Assembly (NCBI GenBank): GCA_934635385.1 | Contig: CAKTZI010000048.1 | Span: forward strand, 1-24,588 | From: an uncultured Kiritimatiellota bacterium | GTDB lineage: Bacteria > Verrucomicrobiota > Kiritimatiellia > RFP12 > UBA1067 | Direction of reading: 5' to 3' | Length of the DNA stretch: 24,588 bases | In this document: one piece after another, positions 14,597 to 23,631 of the stretch | Layout: every line of letters begins with the position of its first letter | Numbering within the stretch: position 1 is the stretch's first letter | The notes under the pieces: generated by a model | Seen by the model: the letters and a program-made list of their open reading frames with translations, nothing else | Databases searched by the model: none | What the model was told of the DNA's origin: nothing | Program-made: the position numbers and the translations under genes

Positions 14597-15334
14597 TTAC
14601 GGTCCCTTGCTCCCCATCTCGTCCTCGCCGACAAAATCAAGCGGCGCGTCGTTGAGCCGCTGGCGGACTTCGCGCCAGCTGGGCATGTAGCGGTCGAGCA
14701 GGGCGACAAACTCCTTTCCGTGGTTGCGGCACTTGAAGTGGCACAGCTCATGGAGGATCACGTACTCGAGTGCCTCCCTCGGCTTGCGCGAAAGCTGGAG
14801 GTTCAGCTGTATCTTCCCCTTCTCCTGATTGCACGTCCCCCAGCTCCGCGCCATATCGCGAATCTCGAACCGTTCGGCGCAAAGGCCCGTCTTCTTCTCC
14901 CATTTTGGCAGAAGCCGGTTGACCGCATCCGTCAGCAACCGCCGATACCAGTCGGTCATGTACTCACGGCGGCTCTTGACCGTACTCTCCTGCGGGGCCA
15001 GCAGCGTGATCTCGTTTCCCGAGATCTTCACGCCGCCCCACCCCTTCTGCTTTTCGACGGTGAGGAACTTCTGCTCACCCCAGACATACAGCGTCTCGCC
15101 GGACACGTACTCCCTCGGCGTCTGCCGTGCCTGACCGCGCATCGCCTCGCGCTCTCGGAGAATCCATCCGAAGTTCTCCCGCACGAAGAACTGGATGCTT
15201 TCGTCGGACGCGTCCTCCGGGACGGACGCCACGACCCGCCCGTCCGGGGGCTGGACGTAAAGGTGCATGTGCTTGATGCCCTTGCGGGTCACGCACACGG
15301 GAACCTCCCCTACCTTTATCTCACTCTTCGTCAC
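14597..15334 (-). CDS. YgjP/SprT-like zinc metallopeptidase (M48-type) linked to Type I RM
   Basis: 245 residues starting with GTG, overlapping the HsdR stop by four bases (GTGA). The C-terminal zinc site is HELCH (195-199) with a third ligand H205 in KCRNHGKEF, preceded by ARSWGTC (162-168), the signature of YgjP-like (DUF45) peptidases. The N-terminal ~110 residues form the beta-rich part usual for the family. YgjP-like genes are often embedded in Type I RM operons, where a role in controlling or degrading RM or DNA-bound proteins is suspected but unproved. Intact active-site residues suggest that it is functional. Confidence 0.88.
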   Translation of the reverse strand: MTKSEIKVGEVPVCVTRKGIKHMHLYVQPPDGRVVASVPEDASDESIQFFVRENFGWILREREAMRGQARQTPREYVSGETLYVWGEQKFLTVEKQKGWGGVKISGNEITLLAPQESTVKSRREYMTDWYRRLLTDAVNRLLPKWEKKTGLCAERFEIRDMARSWGTCNQEKGKIQLNLQLSRKPREALEYVILHELCHFKCRNHGKEFVALLDRYMPSWREVRQRLNDAPLDFVGEDEMGSKGP

Positions 15335-18300
15335 GCCTCCTCCTGTGCAACCAGTATGTCGTAGGCCTTCTCGACCTTTTCCTCGTCCTCCAGCACGGCA
15401 TAGAGTGCGGCCTTGATCTGCTGCATCGCGGCGGGATTGAACTGGAAGCCGGGAATCTTCGTCCCGAGAATCGCCTGATTGAGGTTGAGCGCCAAATCCT
15501 CGTCCTCGCCGAAGTTGTCGTAGAGGGCGTTCACGAGCGGATTGTTCTCGACTGCGATGGCCGCCGGATAGTGTCCCGATCCTTCGGGATTCTTCAGCGA
15601 CTCCGCGAGCTTGCGGTACTCGTTCAGAAGATCCCTGTACGCGAGGGCACCCGCTTTGCGGTCCTCGATCAGTTTCTTGAGGACGGCTGACATCTTCTCG
15701 TAGAACGCGGGGTTCATCGACCGCCGACGGATGAGTTCCTTCGTCGCGTTGTTCTCGATGGTTTCGGCGACGCTGTCCTTCTCGTCCTTATCCGGCTCCT
15801 TCCCCTCGGACTCGTCCTCCTTGCCGACAATAAAGTCGAGCAAGGTGAAATCGTCGAGGATGTTGAGCTTCTCGCTTTCGCTGGCGTTGATATAGGTGTC
15901 GATGAGGTACCGCATCCCCGGCTCATACGGACGCAGGTCGAGGAAGTCGCCGCTGGCCTGTCCGATGTCGTTGCGTAGTTCGAGGAAGAACGTCACGCGC
16001 TTCTCGTAGTTCTGCTGGTCGGCCTCGCTGACCCCGGCGTCGGCCATGCGCGGTTTGAGCTGCGCGTAGGCCCGCGCCAGAGTCCCAACGAGGGCGTACA
16101 GCTTGCTCCGCCGCTGGGCGAACTCCGCCGTCTGTTCGGGCATCAGCTCGCCCTCGCCGCAGAAATACTTGCGGTACTGCGGACCCTTCGCGGGCGGCTC
16201 GACGCCCTCGCACAGCGCCTCCAGCGAATCGAGCGTCTCACGGAAGTGAGCGTCCGCCTCCTGCACGATGTTCTTGACGAGCCCTTCGACGTCTTCCTTG
16301 TCGTACCCCTTAAACACCTCGCTGGAATACATCTCCAGCGAACTCTGGAGATCCCCGAACAGCTTCTGGTAGTCGACGATGTACCCGAAGTCCTTGGACT
16401 CGTTGTCGAGACGGTTCACGCGGCAGATCGCCTGAAAGAGCCCGTGATCCTGCATGTGCTTGTCGAGGTAGAGATAGGTGCATTTCGGCGCGTCGAAGCC
16501 CGTGAGGAGCTTGTCCACGACGATCAGCACCTTCATCTTCGCGGGCTCTTCCACGAACTCGCGCTTCGCCTCCTTCTCGAACTCCTCCAGTTTCTTCGCG
16601 ACCTGCTTGTGGTCGTCGCCGGGATCGATCCCGATCATTTCGAGGTAGGTGTTGAACTTCTCCTGCGCTTCGGTACTTTCGTCCACGGCGACCGCGTCCG
16701 TCGCCACGTCGCTCGGGGCGGGCGTGTAGGACGAGATGACCGCACATCCCGCGAAACCGTGGGACTTGAACAGCTCGTAGAACTTGCAGGCCGTGTAGAT
16801 CGAGTCGGCCACCAGCATGGCGTTGCCCGCCCCGTCCATGAGGCGCGGCTTGGTGTTGAAGTCGAAGATGATGTCCTCGACGATCCGGGCGAGGCGGTCA
16901 CGCGAGGAGTACACCTTCTGCATTGTCGCCCACTTCTCCTTGAGCTTCGCCTTGGCGCGGTCGTTGAGGCCCTTCGTCTTGGACTCGAACCACGCGTCGA
17001 TCTGCGTCTGCGCTGTCACATCCTGCGGAATGTCGCGGGCCTCGTAGCGGAGGTCGAGAACGACCCGGTCGCGCACGGCCTCCGGGAACTTGTACGTGTG
17101 GATGTACGGGCCGAACACCTCCAGCGACGTCTTCTTGTCCTTCTTGAGGAGCGGCGTTCCCGTGAAGCCGACGAACCGGGCGTCCGGCATGATCGCCTTC
17201 ATCGCCTGATGCAGCTTGCCCGACTGCGTCCGATGGCACTCGTCGACGAACACGGTGATGTGTCCCTTCGCGGAGAAGTCCGCCGGAAGCGACGCCTTCA
17301 GCTCGGCGACGTACTTGGCGTAGTCCGCTTCGCTGGCCTCGTCCTCGCTTTTGCCGCGATGTCCGAACTTGTGGACGAGGGAGCAGATGACGCGCCCGCC
17401 CGCCGGGTCGTTGAGGATGTCGAGGAGGTGCTTGCCGCTCTTCGTGCGCACGATCTCCTCGTCCACGCCGAGAAAGAGCTTCTCGATCTGGTCGTCCAGT
17501 TCGTCGCGGTCGGTCACGATCAGCACACGCGCCTCGGGATCGCCCTCGATGACGAGCTTCGAGAGCCACACCATCGTGAGCGACTTGCCCGAACCCTGCG
17601 AATGCCAGATAATGCCGCCCTCGTTCTTCCCGAGCCGCTTGAGAGCGCGGCGGATGCCGTAGAACTGGTTGTAGCGGCAGAGCTTCTTGCGGCCTTTGTC
17701 GAAGATGACGAAGTTGCGGACGATCTCAAGGAACCGCCGTTTGGAGAACATTTCGTACACCTGTCCGTCGAGCTTCTCGGCGAACTGCGCCGCGCCTTGC
17801 TCCAGCATTGCATCCGTCGCCTCACGCTCGTCGTCCCGCTTGTCGAACCCGTCGTGCTTCCACTCGAGGTAGAACTTCGCAGACGTCTCGACCGTCCCGT
17901 AGCAAAGCCCCTCGCTGGAGTTGCCCGCACAGACGAGCTGCATCGTCGTGAAGAACTTCTTGATGAACATCGCCCCCTGGTTGTTGATGTTCTGGCAGAT
18001 GCCGTTCATCACCGTCACGCTGGCCTTCTTCAGCTCGATGACCGCAAGGGCGATGCCGTTCACGTAGATGACGAGATCTGGACGCTTGGTGTAGTCGCCA
18101 AAACTGACCGTCACCTCCTCGGCAACGGCGAAGTCGTTGTCTTCCGGGTGCGCGAAGTCAATCAGCTCGACCGTGTCATATCCGCCGTCCGCGTTCTGGA
18201 CCTTGCCCCCGTAGCGGAGAAGCGCATACACCTCCTTGTTCGCCTTGTAGAGTCCCTGGCTCAAGTCGTTCGCCGCCTCGTGCAGCTGGGCAACGGTCTT

Positions 18301-18501
18301 GTTGATCGTCTCGGCCGAGTGTCCGCGCCGCGTCAGGAAGAGGGCGAGATCATCCGTGCGGATGTTCTGGTTCTCCTCTTCGCTCAAGTCGCCAAGATAG
18401 GTGTACTGCAGGTTCTGCTCGAACAGCTCGATGAGCCGCTGCTGCGTCGCGATCTCGGGCGCACCCACGGCAGTTCCGGAATTGTTGAGAGAGTTAGGCA
18501 T
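15331..18501 (-). CDS. hsdR: Type I restriction enzyme R subunit HsdR
   Basis: 1056 residues. The N-terminal nuclease domain has RPDLVIY (D142) and ELKK (E156, K158), a PD-(D/E)XK site. The SF2 translocase motor has Walker A QGSGKS (302-307), DECH box (420-423) and TGTP (447-450), then LLTGFDAP and QAICRVNR in the second RecA fold. The C-terminal ~350 residues are the helical part that docks on the methylase core. It cuts DNA at a distance after translocation when the recognition site is unmethylated. It follows the M-S fusion by 55 bases, with AAGGAG before the ATG. No truncation is seen. Confidence 0.95.
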   Translation of the reverse strand: MPNSLNNSGTAVGAPEIATQQRLIELFEQNLQYTYLGDLSEEENQNIRTDDLALFLTRRGHSAETINKTVAQLHEAANDLSQGLYKANKEVYALLRYGGKVQNADGGYDTVELIDFAHPEDNDFAVAEEVTVSFGDYTKRPDLVIYVNGIALAVIELKKASVTVMNGICQNINNQGAMFIKKFFTTMQLVCAGNSSEGLCYGTVETSAKFYLEWKHDGFDKRDDEREATDAMLEQGAAQFAEKLDGQVYEMFSKRRFLEIVRNFVIFDKGRKKLCRYNQFYGIRRALKRLGKNEGGIIWHSQGSGKSLTMVWLSKLVIEGDPEARVLIVTDRDELDDQIEKLFLGVDEEIVRTKSGKHLLDILNDPAGGRVICSLVHKFGHRGKSEDEASEADYAKYVAELKASLPADFSAKGHITVFVDECHRTQSGKLHQAMKAIMPDARFVGFTGTPLLKKDKKTSLEVFGPYIHTYKFPEAVRDRVVLDLRYEARDIPQDVTAQTQIDAWFESKTKGLNDRAKAKLKEKWATMQKVYSSRDRLARIVEDIIFDFNTKPRLMDGAGNAMLVADSIYTACKFYELFKSHGFAGCAVISSYTPAPSDVATDAVAVDESTEAQEKFNTYLEMIGIDPGDDHKQVAKKLEEFEKEAKREFVEEPAKMKVLIVVDKLLTGFDAPKCTYLYLDKHMQDHGLFQAICRVNRLDNESKDFGYIVDYQKLFGDLQSSLEMYSSEVFKGYDKEDVEGLVKNIVQEADAHFRETLDSLEALCEGVEPPAKGPQYRKYFCGEGELMPEQTAEFAQRRSKLYALVGTLARAYAQLKPRMADAGVSEADQQNYEKRVTFFLELRNDIGQASGDFLDLRPYEPGMRYLIDTYINASESEKLNILDDFTLLDFIVGKEDESEGKEPDKDEKDSVAETIENNATKELIRRRSMNPAFYEKMSAVLKKLIEDRKAGALAYRDLLNEYRKLAESLKNPEGSGHYPAAIAVENNPLVNALYDNFGEDEDLALNLNQAILGTKIPGFQFNPAAMQQIKAALYAVLEDEEKVEKAYDILVAQEEA

Positions 18502-18556
18502 AGGTCGTTTCTCCTTTTGAAATCACTTGTTCAGCACGGAGGGTCGCACTTCCATC

Positions 18557-21500
18557 TCACTTGCCCTCCCCGAGACGGACATTCCCCGTCAGCAGTTCGC
18601 TCATCATACCGCTTTTGAGCTGACGATACTTCGCCAGCTTACGCTCAAGCGTCGCGATTCCAAGATCAGCATCATTAAATGTAGCAATAATCCGTCTCTG
18701 TTCATCGCGGCTCGGCACACAAATGTATGTCTTCGCAAAGTTAGCCCGCGAGAGGGATAAAACCTTGATGCCCGTCATCATCGAAATAAGTTGGTCATGA
18801 TAGTCCTTGGAGTTCATCCAATAACCCAGCCAACCCGGCTCGAACATTTCGCTGTCCTTTGGGCGGCACATGACGGTGTGCAGCCCTGCCGTCGCCTTGC
18901 GGCCGTCAAGACCTCGCACTTCGACAACCTTCCCCGCAATCTCGTCCTCGGCGGTATCGGCGATCACGATGTCGCCGTCTTTGAGGTAATCCTTCGGGGC
19001 ACATTTCTCGCCGTCCTCCGTGAGATACGGAACTTCCTCATTGTTAAAGTCTACAACCGCCCCATATTTTACAAGTATGTCGCCATAGTGAATGTTTTGG
19101 ATTGTGCCCGAGCTTCCCATGAAAGCACGGGCACATGTGTTATTCCGATGAAGCTCGAAACAATCAGTAAATGGAATTTTCGCCCATTCATCACGACCTT
19201 TTGTTTTTCCCTTTGTCTGCAAAACCTTTTCGACGTGCGACTTCAACCTCTCGCCGTACTTAACAGAATCATCCTCCAACGCGCCAAACGTCGACGCATA
19301 ACGCTTCTGCAAGACTGTCACGTGTTCGGCCAATTCCTCAGACGTAAGGTGATAGAGGGCGTTCACCCCGTCACGAACCGCCGCGAACCACTTGCCGCGC
19401 ACGATCAGCTCCTTGACCTCCTTGTCAGAGAGAGCCGGATACTTCGCCTTCTCCAACGCCTCCAGCGCGTCAGCCGCCTCGTTGGCCGCCTTGGACGTCG
19501 CCTTCTTCTCGGCCTCCAGCCGGACGTATTCGACGAGTGCAACCGAGGTCTCGTCATCGTCGCCGTCGGCTTTCGCCTTCTTCGCGTCCTTGGCGAGACG
19601 CTTCGTGTCGAGCTTCCCGTCGAGGCCGAGGTAATCCGAAAGCGCCCCGTCCTCGCCCGTTGCCGCGCCGACGAACTCCTCGAATGCCGCCTTGGCCGTT
19701 GCGCACTTCGCCTCCGCATCGGCGACCGCCTTCGCCTCATTCGCAAAATACGTCTTGTCGAGCAGCGAACGCGGGAGTATCTTCCCGTCCCAGCCGACCA
19801 CGGTCTTCTTCATGTCCCCGGTCTTCTTGTTCTCGCGCTCCCGCGTGATTTCCTCGATCTCGCGTCCAGCCGCGTAGCCGACGTCGGAAATGACGTACAC
19901 GTCGTCGGCCATCGTCGCGTTCCAGTACGAGAGCAGCACCTCGTAAACGTCGAAGACATCCAGCAGCTTCAGCTCGGCAAACGCCTCCATCAGCTTCTGC
20001 GCGGGGGTGCGGATGAACTTCTTCGGGTTCGCCCCCTTCGCGATGGACGAGAACGTTCCCCCGACCACCTTCTCCCATGCCGTCAGCGCGGCAGCGACTT
20101 TCTCCGCATAGGCGACGAACTCCTTGTCGGACTGGATCGCCTCGCGTACCTCGTCCAAGCCGACCTTCGGCGTCTCGTAGCCCTTGCGGTCAACCGCGAA
20201 GAGCCGCCGCCGCAGATGCGGAAACGCCGTCCAGAATGCGTCCAGCCCGTCGATGTCGGCGGACGGAATGCCGCCGTTCATGTGCGCGTCCAAGTCCTGA
20301 ACGTCCTCCTTCACGCCGCTCGTGATGTAGCGCGGCATGTTGAGGTTGTAGGCATTCTTGACCTTGATCTCGCCCCACTGGACAAAGCGGGAATAGTGCG
20401 GTTCGACACGACGCTGCTTGTACGTGCTGACGATCTTCTCGATGTCACGCTCACGGAGGCGGTTCTTGTCCTTGTCCTTCACAAAGCCGCTCGAAGCGTC
20501 GATCATGAAGATGCCGGCGCGAGTCCCCGCCCCGACCTTGGAGAGGACAAGCACGCACGCCGGGATGCCCGTGCCGAAGAAGATGTTGGGCGGGAAGATG
20601 ATGATGCCCTCGATGAGTCCGCGATCCACGATGTTCTTGCGAATCGCCTCCTCCGCCTTGCTACGCGAGAGGACGCCGAGCGGCAGAATCACGGCGGCGC
20701 GTCCGTTCTGCTTGAGCGACTTGATGACGTGCATGAGCCATGCGTAGTCGCCGTTCTTGTCCGGCGGCGTCGCGCCGAAGCCCTCCATGCGCCCGAAGTC
20801 CTTGTAGCCGTCCTTCCAGTTCTTCAGCGAGAACGGAGGATTCACCACCGCGAAGTCGAACCGCTTGACCGTCGTCTTCCCGTTCTCCGTGTCGAGGTAC
20901 TGCGGCTCGGAGAAGGTGTTGCCCGTCTTGATGGTGCCCGTCGCCTTGTTGTGGAGAACGAGGTTCATCTTCGCAAGGCCTGCCGTCGTGACGTCCTTCT
21001 CCTGTCCGAAGATGCCGACCGGGCATTGCGCCGCATCCGCCGCCCGAATGAGCAGCGATCCCGATCCGCAAGCCGGATCGTAGATCGACCATCCCTCCGA
21101 CCGCGCCTTGACGTCCGCGATGCCCACTACGCCCGCCAGCACCCGAGACGCCTCCGCAGGGGTCAGGAACTGCCCCTTGGACTTTCCGCTCTCGACGGCG
21201 AACTTGCGCATGAGGTACTCGTAGGTGTCGCCGAGCAGATCGTCCCCGCCCGCACGGTTCTTCTCAAGGTCGAACTCGGGACGGCAGAAGATGTCGATGA
21301 GGTCGGTGATCTTCTTCACCATCTCCTTGCCCTTGCCGAGCTTCGTGTAGTCGTTGAAATGCACGTCGCGGAAAATTCCGCTTAACTGGTCGTTCGCTTC
21401 CGACAGCTTCGCAAACGCCTTGTCAACCCCTTCGCCGATGTTGTCCTGGTTGCGGAGCGCCTTCAGATCGTCAAAGCTCCCGCCCTCGGGAACCGTGACC

Positions 21501-21655
21501 TGCGGATAGGGTTTGCCCTTGAACTTCACCGTCACGTACTTCATGAACAGCAGCGAGAGGATGTAGTTCTTGTATTGCGACGGGTCCATGCCGCCGCGCA
21601 GCTTGTCGCAGCTCGCGTCCAAGGATGAATAGATTTCGCTCTTCTTGATGGCCAT
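18557..21655 (-). CDS. hsdM: Type I RM methyltransferase with fused single specificity domain (HsdM-S)
   Basis: 1032 residues from the ATG at 21655 (AGAGGAAC upstream); the longer open frame runs back into the preceding gene. Residues 1-130 are the HsdM N-terminal helical domain. The N6-adenine methylase core has DPACGSGS (193-200, SAM binding) and intact NPPF (272-275, catalytic). A long charged helical region (about 690-800) follows. The last ~200 residues are an HsdS target-recognition domain, beginning near IPFTDCFEL and ending in the HsdS-type helix LKSGMMSELLTGNVRL. Only one TRD is present, so this protein alone would read half of a bipartite site. It lies 20 bases after a second M-S-like gene. 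Confidence 0.92.
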   Translation of the reverse strand: MAIKKSEIYSSLDASCDKLRGGMDPSQYKNYILSLLFMKYVTVKFKGKPYPQVTVPEGGSFDDLKALRNQDNIGEGVDKAFAKLSEANDQLSGIFRDVHFNDYTKLGKGKEMVKKITDLIDIFCRPEFDLEKNRAGGDDLLGDTYEYLMRKFAVESGKSKGQFLTPAEASRVLAGVVGIADVKARSEGWSIYDPACGSGSLLIRAADAAQCPVGIFGQEKDVTTAGLAKMNLVLHNKATGTIKTGNTFSEPQYLDTENGKTTVKRFDFAVVNPPFSLKNWKDGYKDFGRMEGFGATPPDKNGDYAWLMHVIKSLKQNGRAAVILPLGVLSRSKAEEAIRKNIVDRGLIEGIIIFPPNIFFGTGIPACVLVLSKVGAGTRAGIFMIDASSGFVKDKDKNRLRERDIEKIVSTYKQRRVEPHYSRFVQWGEIKVKNAYNLNMPRYITSGVKEDVQDLDAHMNGGIPSADIDGLDAFWTAFPHLRRRLFAVDRKGYETPKVGLDEVREAIQSDKEFVAYAEKVAAALTAWEKVVGGTFSSIAKGANPKKFIRTPAQKLMEAFAELKLLDVFDVYEVLLSYWNATMADDVYVISDVGYAAGREIEEITRERENKKTGDMKKTVVGWDGKILPRSLLDKTYFANEAKAVADAEAKCATAKAAFEEFVGAATGEDGALSDYLGLDGKLDTKRLAKDAKKAKADGDDDETSVALVEYVRLEAEKKATSKAANEAADALEALEKAKYPALSDKEVKELIVRGKWFAAVRDGVNALYHLTSEELAEHVTVLQKRYASTFGALEDDSVKYGERLKSHVEKVLQTKGKTKGRDEWAKIPFTDCFELHRNNTCARAFMGSSGTIQNIHYGDILVKYGAVVDFNNEEVPYLTEDGEKCAPKDYLKDGDIVIADTAEDEIAGKVVEVRGLDGRKATAGLHTVMCRPKDSEMFEPGWLGYWMNSKDYHDQLISMMTGIKVLSLSRANFAKTYICVPSRDEQRRIIATFNDADLGIATLERKLAKYRQLKSGMMSELLTGNVRLGEGK

Positions 21656-21675
21656 GTTCGTGTTCCTCTCGTAAA

Positions 21676-23454
21676 TCAGTTTTTGGACTCCGCCGTTGCG
21701 GCGAAGCAGTCCGCCGCGTTCGTCGCCAAGATCGACCCCAGCTCTTCCTTTGCCTGCCCCAGCCGCGTCCGCAGCTCGACCACACGGCGAACCGCCTCGC
21801 GGCACTTATCCCCGATCTCCTTCTGCCGCTCAAGCGGAAGAACGGGAATCGGCAGCATCTCCAAGCTCTTGTAGTGCAGCGTCTTCACCATGTTCCCGAC
21901 CGCCGAATTCCGAAGATACCGCTGGGCATACTCGTTCTCAAGGCAGGACTTGATGAAGTAGGGATCGGCCCGCGTCGGATCGACCGTCAAGACCAGCACA
22001 TTCCCGCCGGGTAGAAGTGTCTGCCCCGACGCCAATTCAGCAACCGCCACCTTGAAGACCGAGTTGTTCGCCATGACCCGCGTAATCAGCACATCCCCGT
22101 CATGAACACAATAGGACGCGTACTTTTCCGGCACTTCGGAAAGATTCATCAGCACGGCGTCTACCACGCCGTCATTGATATTTCCCGACGAGACATACCG
22201 AATGCCCGTATCTGCATTCGACACCAAGTCATCAAGTTCCTTTGAGGGGATCGCCGCGCCGCGCTTCCCGACGCTGATCAACGCGGACAATTGAACACCC
22301 TCGCGGAGTGCCATCGGATCGGCGAAATGCCGCAAGACCGTCAGATTACACGACCCGTCCAGGAGCGACTTCTTCTCGACCACCGCGCAGATCTCCTCAT
22401 CGACCGTCGTCCCCGTCCCGCATTCCACGCTCCGCATGATTCTCGCAATGCCGTCGGTTGTGAGGGCATTGTTGCTGCGCCCCTTCTCGCAAAGGTTCCC
22501 CGCGCGGATCATCTTCACGGACTCATTGCCCTCGCTAAACACAACCATGTAGGTCGAAATGGAAGTGTTCGTGAAGAGCTTCGCCGGAAGCTCAATGACC
22601 GCCTCGACAAGATTGCGTTGGACGAAGTACCGGCGGAACGGTTCGGCCTGCTGCGTGTGCATAGCCGACGGCGGCAGAATCACCGCAGCCCGACCACTCG
22701 GCTTCATCGCGGCAACAGCGCGGGCGGCAAACAGCCAATCGCTGGCCGCCGATGGCGGGATTTCCGGGAAGTCTGGGAACGCCCGGCGGATGAACTCGCG
22801 GACGTTGTCCTGTTCCGGGAGGCCGCGCACCGCAAACGGTGGCTGCGAAAAGACCCTGTCAAACTTGTCCTTCTCGTATGACCGCCCGAAGAAGTCATCC
22901 CAGACGATCTGCACATCCGCATTGCTGCCAAGCATACTGATCTCTGCCAACGCCGCCAATTCGAGTTTCTTCTCGTACCCGACGACATTGCACTTCTCGC
23001 TCCCGACTTTTACCTTGAGCGCCGCCAGACGAATGAAGTCCCCCGTTCCACATCCGAGGTCCGCCACCGAATCGCCCTCGCCGATCCTCAAGACATCAGA
23101 GACCAGCTCCACAACGGGCAGAGACGAGCCCGAAGTCTTGGCAAGTTCAAAACGCTCCCCGTTGACCGCCTTTGCGAAATAACCTCCGAACGAATCAACC
23201 GGGAATGCTGTCAGGAGAGGAAGGTACTCGCCCCAATGGTCGCCCAGTCGATTGCATATGAAGTCCGACAACTTCTCCGAAACGTTAGCAGCTTCGAGAA
23301 GCGCTTTCAGATCCGTCACCCCACTGTGACGGGCAGCCAAGCAAAGAACATACGCTCCGCACACAACGGATGTGTACGGCGTCGCGGTATGCGCTCTCTC
23401 GACCACCATCAGCGTGGTCTCGATCTTGTTCTGTATCTCATTCAGTTCTATCAC
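21676..23454 (-). CDS. Second methyltransferase-like/specificity fusion with altered catalytic motif (QPPF)
   Basis: 592 residues. I choose the GTG at 23454 because AGAGGTGA lies just upstream. The ATG nine codons earlier sits 1 base from the -10 box of the promoter, upstream of any transcription start. The N-terminal ~120 residues are helical. The Rossmann fold carries motif I ADLGCGTGDF (131-140), but motif IV is SQPPF (203-207), with Gln where HsdM has the catalytic Asn. The C-terminal ~230 residues are an HsdS-like TRD (RYVSSGNINDG) plus the spacer helix after LPLERQKEIG. It probably supplies the second half-site reader and a methylase scaffold, perhaps without catalysis. It is the first gene of the operon. 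Confidence 0.85.
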   Translation of the reverse strand: MIELNEIQNKIETTLMVVERAHTATPYTSVVCGAYVLCLAARHSGVTDLKALLEAANVSEKLSDFICNRLGDHWGEYLPLLTAFPVDSFGGYFAKAVNGERFELAKTSGSSLPVVELVSDVLRIGEGDSVADLGCGTGDFIRLAALKVKVGSEKCNVVGYEKKLELAALAEISMLGSNADVQIVWDDFFGRSYEKDKFDRVFSQPPFAVRGLPEQDNVREFIRRAFPDFPEIPPSAASDWLFAARAVAAMKPSGRAAVILPPSAMHTQQAEPFRRYFVQRNLVEAVIELPAKLFTNTSISTYMVVFSEGNESVKMIRAGNLCEKGRSNNALTTDGIARIMRSVECGTGTTVDEEICAVVEKKSLLDGSCNLTVLRHFADPMALREGVQLSALISVGKRGAAIPSKELDDLVSNADTGIRYVSSGNINDGVVDAVLMNLSEVPEKYASYCVHDGDVLITRVMANNSVFKVAVAELASGQTLLPGGNVLVLTVDPTRADPYFIKSCLENEYAQRYLRNSAVGNMVKTLHYKSLEMLPIPVLPLERQKEIGDKCREAVRRVVELRTRLGQAKEELGSILATNAADCFAATAESKN

Positions 23455-23481
23455 AAAATCACCTCTGTCGTTGTGGCGCAT

Positions 23482-23511
23482 AGTATATCACATTTCTTAT
23501 TGCCGTGTCAA
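23482..23511 (-). promoter_or_regulatory. Sigma-70 promoter of the Type I RM / ABC-3C operon
   Basis: On the minus strand TTGACA (23511-23506), 18 bases, TATACT (23487-23482). The predicted transcription start falls near 23475, about 20 bases before the GTG start. No other promoter of this quality was noticed down to 10843, so the whole defence block may be one transcript. Confidence 0.8.
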
Positions 23512-23587
23512 TGGCTATGACTTGCAGATTACAAAGCAATGTAAATCATATAATTCCGTTCCTCGCCTCTCAAAGACCAAACTTTTT

Positions 23588-23619
23588 CGGGACTGTACCC
23601 CCTTAGGCCTCGAAAAACG
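23588..23619 (+). promoter_or_regulatory. Bipartite motif copy C (putative element-sigma promoter) for recombinase operon
   Basis: CGGGACTG (23588-23595), 12 bases, CCTCGAAAAACG (23608-23619), ending 74 bases before the DUF2924 ATG. It is identical in both half-sites and in spacing to copies A and B, but on the opposite strand and 13 kb away; the spacer differs completely. Confidence 0.6.
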
Positions 23620-23631
23620 TGAGCGGAGGCC

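Noticed and set aside
16246..18618. 790-codon open frame opposite hsdR
   Set aside because: Antisense shadow of HsdR codon bias (Val/Leu/Arg-rich, no motifs).
18791..21385. 864-codon open frame opposite the HsdM-S fusion
   Set aside because: Antisense shadow with no recognisable domain; HsdM motifs are unambiguous on the other strand.
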